This document shows, one piece after another, positions 5,095 to 8,199 of a DNA stretch of 8,199 nt. A program made the translations under genes and the position numbers. Source of the stretch: an uncultured bacterium (GTDB lineage: Bacteria > Patescibacteria > ABY1 > SG8-24 > 2-12-FULL-60-25); contig CALMET010000199.1 in the NCBI GenBank assembly GCA_937863195.1, forward strand, positions 1 through 8,199, in the 5' to 3' direction. The notes under the pieces are model-generated. The model was not told where the DNA came from. It did no database searches and worked only from the letters and a program-made list of their open reading frames with translations. How positions within the stretch are numbered: the first letter of the stretch is position 1; the number at the start of each line of letters is the position of its first letter.

Positions 5095-6438
5095 ATGAAG
5101 CGCTCTTCGCACCTTTCTGCACGACCATGGATCCTTTCGGTAAACATGGGATACGGCCATCAGCGCGCGTCTTTTGGGCTAGAGGCGATTGCCCACAAAG
5201 ATGTGGTGATAGCAAATAGCTATAAGGGCATGCCGAAAAGCGATAAAAGACACTGGGACCGTACGCGACATCTCTATGAGCGAATCTCTCGTTTAAAGGG
5301 ATTGCCTATTCTTGGTAAATACATTTTTGCCGCCATGGATGCCTTTCAGCAAATTGATCCGTTTTATCCGCGGCGTGACCTTTCGCGTCCAACCCTACAA
5401 TTGAGAGAGGTGTATCGTCAGATTAGACGCGATGGACTTTGCAAACATCTGATCACTGAACTCTCAAAAGATCCGCGTCCGTTGATTAGTACATTTTTCT
5501 TACCTGCCTTTGCCGCCGAAGAGCATGACTATCCTGGCGACATTTATATTGTTTGCTGTGATGCCGATGTGGCACGCGCTTGGGCGCCGCTTGATCCGCG
5601 CAAAAGCCGTATCAAATACTTTGCCCCTACGGGCCGCGTTGTCGAACGCCTGCAACTCTATGGTGTACCAAAAGAGAATATTATCTTAACCGGATTTCCG
5701 TTGCCACCATCGTTGATCGGCGATCTTGAGGCGAGTCAATTACGCGAAGATCTTTTTGACCGTTTAGAGCGTCTTGATCCAAAGGGCGTTTTTCACCAGT
5801 TTCATCAAAAAGATTTGCGCGATATGTATGGCGATCGTACACATACCCACGAAAAAGACCATCCGTTCACTGTCACCTATTCTATCGGTGGTGCCGGCGC
5901 TCAGCAGGACACGCTTTATACCTTGCTTCAAGCCTTCAAAAAACCTCTGCTCGAAGGCAAGCTTCGTTTTGTGATTGAGGCAGGTACCCATCGCCAACTC
6001 GCAAAAGACATTGAAAAAGAGGCGCTTCGCCTCAGCTTGCACCAAACGCTAAATAAAACCCTGTTCATCTTTTCGCACACGACTCGCGAAGGATATTTTG
6101 AAGGTTTTGCCAAACGCTTGCGCATGAGTGACGCGCTTTGGACCAAACCAAGCGAGCTCTCATTTTATACCGGACTCGGACTACCTATCATCATGAACGA
6201 ACCGCTCGGATCACAAGAGCATTTTAACCGCCATTGGCTTGAGTCTATCGGTGCCGGTGCCCGTGCCGAAAACCCTGCTTATGCCTGGGAGTGGCTTCAA
6301 GATTGGCGCAATAATGGCTACCTCGCCACCATGGCCTGGGACGGTTTTCACGTAGCTCCAACACATGGCACCTTTAGAATTGCCAATCACCTACAACAAG
6401 CCAAAACCGAGATTTCGGCCTTGCCGTTTATTGTGTAG
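5095..6438 (+). CDS. GT-B fold glycosyltransferase-like protein (GT28/MurG-like)
   Basis: A 447-residue protein with features of the MurG/diacylglycerol glucosyltransferase type. The N-terminal ILSVNMGYGHQRAS (13-26) is the Gly-rich first loop with a GHxxA-like motif, as in MGDG synthases. In the C-terminal domain, TYSIGGAGAQ (261-270) matches the 'S-GG-GAQ' nucleotide loop. WTKPSELSFYTGLGLPII (349-366), then NEPLGSQEHFNRHWLESIGA (368-387), matches the sugar-nucleotide site ('KPGGLT.SEAL..G.P.i' and 'G.E..N'). The usual KPGG is KPSE here, so donor binding may differ. No membrane span or signal is evident; peripheral cytoplasmic-membrane action on a lipid acceptor would be typical. ATG at 5095 is chosen because of the -10 element six bases upstream and because the N-terminal motif follows at once. 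The stop overlaps the convergent small gene by 11 bases. Substrate is unknown. Confidence 0.84.
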   Translation: MKRSSHLSARPWILSVNMGYGHQRASFGLEAIAHKDVVIANSYKGMPKSDKRHWDRTRHLYERISRLKGLPILGKYIFAAMDAFQQIDPFYPRRDLSRPTLQLREVYRQIRRDGLCKHLITELSKDPRPLISTFFLPAFAAEEHDYPGDIYIVCCDADVARAWAPLDPRKSRIKYFAPTGRVVERLQLYGVPKENIILTGFPLPPSLIGDLEASQLREDLFDRLERLDPKGVFHQFHQKDLRDMYGDRTHTHEKDHPFTVTYSIGGAGAQQDTLYTLLQAFKKPLLEGKLRFVIEAGTHRQLAKDIEKEALRLSLHQTLNKTLFIFSHTTREGYFEGFAKRLRMSDALWTKPSELSFYTGLGLPIIMNEPLGSQEHFNRHWLESIGAGARAENPAYAWEWLQDWRNNGYLATMAWDGFHVAPTHGTFRIANHLQQAKTEISALPFIV

Positions 6439-6670
6439 CGAATATGGTCGGGTGAACAACAGCCTCCTGAATGGCACTAATACTTGCGCTACCCTCGATT
6501 GTTGGCATGGTAAATCTCATCACGATACCCGCAACAAGAAACAACGCAAAGAACCCTCCAACAAATGCTTTGAAGGTGTCATCACTGTCCAATAAGGCGT
6601 CTCCGTACTGCACGATAACAAAGGCATAAACGAAGACGATGACAGCGGCGATGAGTCCGATAATCAACAT
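6428..6670 (-). CDS. Small two-span membrane protein
   Basis: I do not recognise this 80-residue protein. Residues 2-22 (LIIGLIAAVIVFVYAFVIVQ) and about 33-55 (FKAFVGGFFALFLVAGIVM) are hydrophobic spans joined by an acidic turn (GDALLDSDD). The C-terminal 25 residues are polar. The gene begins 35 bases after the stop of the upstream aminopeptidase gene on the same strand and is probably read with it. An AGGT lies nine bases before the ATG as a weak ribosome-binding candidate, and no good -10 at the usual distance was seen. Its 3' end overlaps the convergent GT28-like gene by 11 bases. Coding status rests on the clean two-span pattern and operon position, so confidence is moderate. Confidence 0.65.
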   Translation of the reverse strand: MLIIGLIAAVIVFVYAFVIVQYGDALLDSDDTFKAFVGGFFALFLVAGIVMRFTMPTIEGSASISAIQEAVVHPTIFATQ

Positions 6671-6705
6671 ATCTTAATACCTAACAGGTACCACGAAACG
6701 GGATT

Positions 6706-7716
6706 TTAGACAAGATACTGACCGTTTTCGAAGATAAGCACCCCGTCCGCAAAGACACGGTCAACCAGAGGGAACAAATCCACATGAAACTTGGTTTTAT
6801 GGGTGGTAATCCCCTCTTTTTTGTAGACACTGTGCTTTTCACCCAGTGAAAAATGCATGCCCAGAATACGCTCAAAGGCGGTAATATCCTGAAGGTAGCG
6901 TTCGCGGGTAATGGCTCGGTTCATCCCAAAGCCGATTTCACGAATAAGAGGGCGTTCGTATTCTTTGATCGTGTTCACGATCTTCGCAAATGACTCAGGA
7001 GCATCTTCTTGCCAACCGACAATTAACCCCTCCTTCACGTCAACGCGAAATGGCTTATGCATATCGACCGAGAATTGTTCGCCGGCATACGCATAGACCA
7101 TAAACGAACCATTCATCTTCGAGAAGTCTTTGCCTTCAGTAAAGACTTCACCGATCGGAAAGGTGCCGCCGATATTCTCCATGCCCGTATAATCACCGAT
7201 ATTCAACTTTGGGGATTCAACACCACCCGTGACCACCATCTCAACATCACCCGATTGGATGCGTAATTCATCAATCGTCTCAAGTTTCGCCTTCAACGCT
7301 GGACCAACCGCGCGATACCATGACCTGTCATACTCGAGCGAATTCACATACACATCCCAAACATCTTCGGTATTACGGTAGAGATGCATGTGTTCAACGA
7401 CTTTCAACTTCTTTTGAAAGAGATGGAGACGAATACGAAAAGCATCTAAGAGAAAATTTGAAGACTGCAAAAGCACTACCAAGTCATTAGGCTGCATCGC
7501 ATCAAAAGCTTCAATCACCACTTCTTTTTCTACCGCTTCAAAATCGACAAAACGCGCGTCTGGCAAAGCTTCGCGATAAGCGGCAAGCAAGATCTCGGTT
7601 AAGCCATAATTTGTGTCATACACAACTAAAGCCTTCTCTGAAGGCTGTACTTGGATGGCATGCGCCAAAATGTCTTTGATATGCTTGGTAGCAAGCACGA
7701 CGAGCTCTTGATTCAT
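6706..7716 (-). CDS. M29-family aminopeptidase-like metalloprotein
   Basis: A 336-residue cytosolic protein resembling M29 (AmpS/AmpT) metallo-aminopeptidases, which remove N-terminal residues from peptides using two metal ions. The N-terminal half (VVYDTNYGLTEILLAAYREA, 31-50) is the weakly conserved M29 domain. The C-terminal half carries the metal-site motifs: NIGGTFPIGEVFTE with Glu190, REIGFGMNRAI with Glu260, ILGMHFSLGE with His288, and KFHVDLFP with His311 and Asp313. All positions where I expect ligands are filled, although the spacing GEKHSVYKKEGITTHK is looser than in classic members. At 336 residues it is shorter than the usual roughly 400. ATG at 7716 is supported by a -35/-10 pair with the -10 six bases upstream. 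It is divergent from the lipoprotein gene and probably co-transcribed with the small membrane protein. Confidence 0.87.
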   Translation of the reverse strand: MNQELVVLATKHIKDILAHAIQVQPSEKALVVYDTNYGLTEILLAAYREALPDARFVDFEAVEKEVVIEAFDAMQPNDLVVLLQSSNFLLDAFRIRLHLFQKKLKVVEHMHLYRNTEDVWDVYVNSLEYDRSWYRAVGPALKAKLETIDELRIQSGDVEMVVTGGVESPKLNIGDYTGMENIGGTFPIGEVFTEGKDFSKMNGSFMVYAYAGEQFSVDMHKPFRVDVKEGLIVGWQEDAPESFAKIVNTIKEYERPLIREIGFGMNRAITRERYLQDITAFERILGMHFSLGEKHSVYKKEGITTHKTKFHVDLFPLVDRVFADGVLIFENGQYLV

Positions 7717-7722
7717 GCCCGG

Positions 7723-7751
7723 AGACTAGCCTTAAAAGGGCAAATTGTCTA
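7723..7751 (-). promoter_or_regulatory. Promoter of the M29 peptidase gene, leaderless
   Basis: On the minus strand TAGACA (7751-7746) matches the -35 consensus at five of six positions. After 17 bases, TAGTCT (7728-7723) is a TANNNT-type -10 ending six bases before the ATG at 7716. No Shine-Dalgarno is present. The -35 overlaps the proposed -10 of the divergent lipoprotein gene by two bases, so the two promoters may compete. Confidence 0.45.
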
Positions 7752-7755
7752 CCCT
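7750..7755 (+). promoter_or_regulatory. Weak -10 candidate of the lipoprotein gene
   Basis: TACCCT fits TANNNT and ends six bases before the ATG at 7762, repeating the local spacing rule. There is no recognisable -35, and only three bases match TATAAT. It overlaps the -35 of the divergent M29 gene. Confidence 0.3.
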
Positions 7756-7761
7756 GTAGCC

Positions 7762-8199
7762 ATGTATCACCCCCAACGCCCCGCTGCTCTTTTGATGGTA
7801 TTTTTCACCATCTCTCTGATGGGCGCGGGCTGCCAGGATCATCTCCCTCATTCCCTCTTCTTTGGGAAAGAAGAGGGAGGTCAAATTTCAGACACTCAGT
7901 CGCCCTTCTTTCCCAAAGAAGGGGCAGGGGATGATTCTGCCCCAAGTCAGCCTCAGAACTGGCAGAAGAATCCGTCTGGCTTTGAATCACTAACAATCAT
8001 AGATGAGAGCAATGACGAGATTGGTATCCTGTACGCCTTTGACCCTACATTGTTTCACTTTGGCTTCGAGGTGGCCTCTTCGGGCAAGTCCATTGTCGAA
8101 TGGATGGCTTATTCAACAAGTGTCGTCGCCGTCATTAACGGAGTTTATTTTCACGATGACGAATCACCTTCTGGCCTCCTCGTCCATAAAGGTGCCGAA
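7762..8199 (+). CDS. Lipoprotein with phosphodiester glycosidase (NAGPA-like) domain, 5' part; runs off the right edge
   Basis: The first 146 residues of an open frame that continues past the window. Residues 8-23 form a lipoprotein signal peptide (AALLMVFFTISLMGAG) followed by lipobox Cys24, so the mature protein should be anchored on the outer face of the cytoplasmic membrane. From about residue 73 a folded domain begins. FHFGFEVASSGKSIVEWMAY (98-117) and VVAVINGVYFHDDESPSGLL (121-140) match the start of the NAGPA/phosphodiester glycosidase family, with the characteristic 'iNg.yF' and 'pSGl' motifs. Such proteins cleave GlcNAc-1-phosphodiester or related envelope glycan links, but the substrate here is unknown. 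Residues 26-58, between lipobox and domain, are encoded by an inverted pair of hairpin repeats, apparently an in-frame insertion in a tolerant linker. It is divergent from the M29 gene. Confidence 0.85.
   Translation, partial: MYHPQRPAALLMVFFTISLMGAGCQDHLPHSLFFGKEEGGQISDTQSPFFPKEGAGDDSAPSQPQNWQKNPSGFESLTIIDESNDEIGILYAFDPTLFHFGFEVASSGKSIVEWMAYSTSVVAVINGVYFHDDESPSGLLVHKGAE
7838..7935. repeat. MITE-like inverted pair of hairpin/tail elements inside the lipoprotein gene
   Basis: Two perfect hairpins face each other. The first has stems at 7852-7863 and 7867-7878 (TCCCTCTTCTTT, loop GGG). The second has stems at 7903-7911 and 7915-7923 (CCCTTCTTT, loop CCC). The core TTCTTTGGGAAAGAA at 7858-7872 reappears as its reverse complement at 7906-7920. 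Outer tails also mirror each other: ATCATCTCCCT on the left and AGGGGATGAT on the right. A 24-base spacer separates the hairpins. The architecture (hairpin, outward G-rich tail, inverted pair) equals that around the DUF559 gene, without a gene inside. It encodes residues 26-58 of the lipoprotein without breaking the frame. Confidence 0.7.
7921..7943. repeat. Short inverted repeat at the right end of the lipoprotein insert
   Basis: GGGGCAG at 7921-7927 and CTGCCCC at 7937-7943 form a perfect seven-base inverted repeat around a nine-base loop. It overlaps the right tail of the hairpin pair and could be an alternative fold of the same insert. Its role is unknown and it may be incidental. Confidence 0.35.

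Noticed and set aside
7852..7923. CRISPR array or tandem repeat
   Set aside because: Only two units, in inverted orientation and each a palindrome, with no series of spacers.
7805..7996. Open frame on the minus strand across the lipoprotein hairpins
   Set aside because: It is a translation of the palindromic repeats, antisense to a lipoprotein with a clear signal peptide and NAGPA-like motifs.
1..8199. Alternative genetic code (stop reassignment) to explain ftsX
   Set aside because: All other genes end at TAA or TAG at their expected family ends and none contains an internal stop, so a global reassignment does not fit. No gene here ends in TGA, but none uses it internally either.

Overview
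The window looks like a compact chromosome segment from an uncultured bacterium of the Candidate Phyla Radiation (Patescibacteria, probably a parcubacterial lineage). The basis is the gene set: an FtsE/FtsX pair, a short NAD(P) malic enzyme, a DUF5671-type membrane protein next to a pseudopilin-like protein, a DUF559 endonuclease-like protein, and many short unknown genes packed with almost no intergenic DNA. Phylum is inferred from gene style and recalled family distribution, not from a marker tree. Genes use the standard code and end in TAA or TAG. No intact gene has an in-frame stop. I saw no tRNA, rRNA or CRISPR array. No stretch over 300 bases lacks a gene.

Layout. 1-983 (minus): ftsE followed by ftsX. 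The ftsX frame is broken by TAA and TAG, yet recognisable FtsX sequence continues through both. 1039-1845 (plus): a multi-pass membrane protein whose 3' end runs 89 bases into the convergent malic enzyme gene (2893-1757, minus). 2980-4545 (plus): a tight three-gene operon of a DUF5671-like membrane protein, a single-pass pseudopilin-like protein and a small acidic helical protein. 4546-5073: a DUF559 gene bounded on each side by a hairpin plus a G-rich tail, the two copies inverted with tails facing outward. 5095-6438 (plus): a GT28/MurG-like GT-B protein. 7716-6428 (minus): an M29-type aminopeptidase followed by a small two-span membrane protein. 7762 to the end (plus): the start of a lipoprotein with a phosphodiester glycosidase (NAGPA-like) domain.

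Two themes stand out. First, most genes lack a Shine-Dalgarno site. Instead they carry a TANNNT -10-like hexamer ending about 6-8 bases before the start codon, which points to leaderless transcription. Second, the hairpin/tail architecture around the DUF559 gene recurs as a roughly 98-base inverted pair inside the lipoprotein coding sequence, just after the lipobox. This is what an autonomous/non-autonomous pair of a small palindromic mobile element might look like. These are inferences from sequence reading and need genome-wide counting.

Functionally the region is mixed: division and envelope (FtsEX, GT28-like enzyme, lipoprotein glycosidase, pseudopilin-like protein), central carbon metabolism (malic enzyme) and peptide turnover (M29 peptidase). 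No single pathway links the genes.
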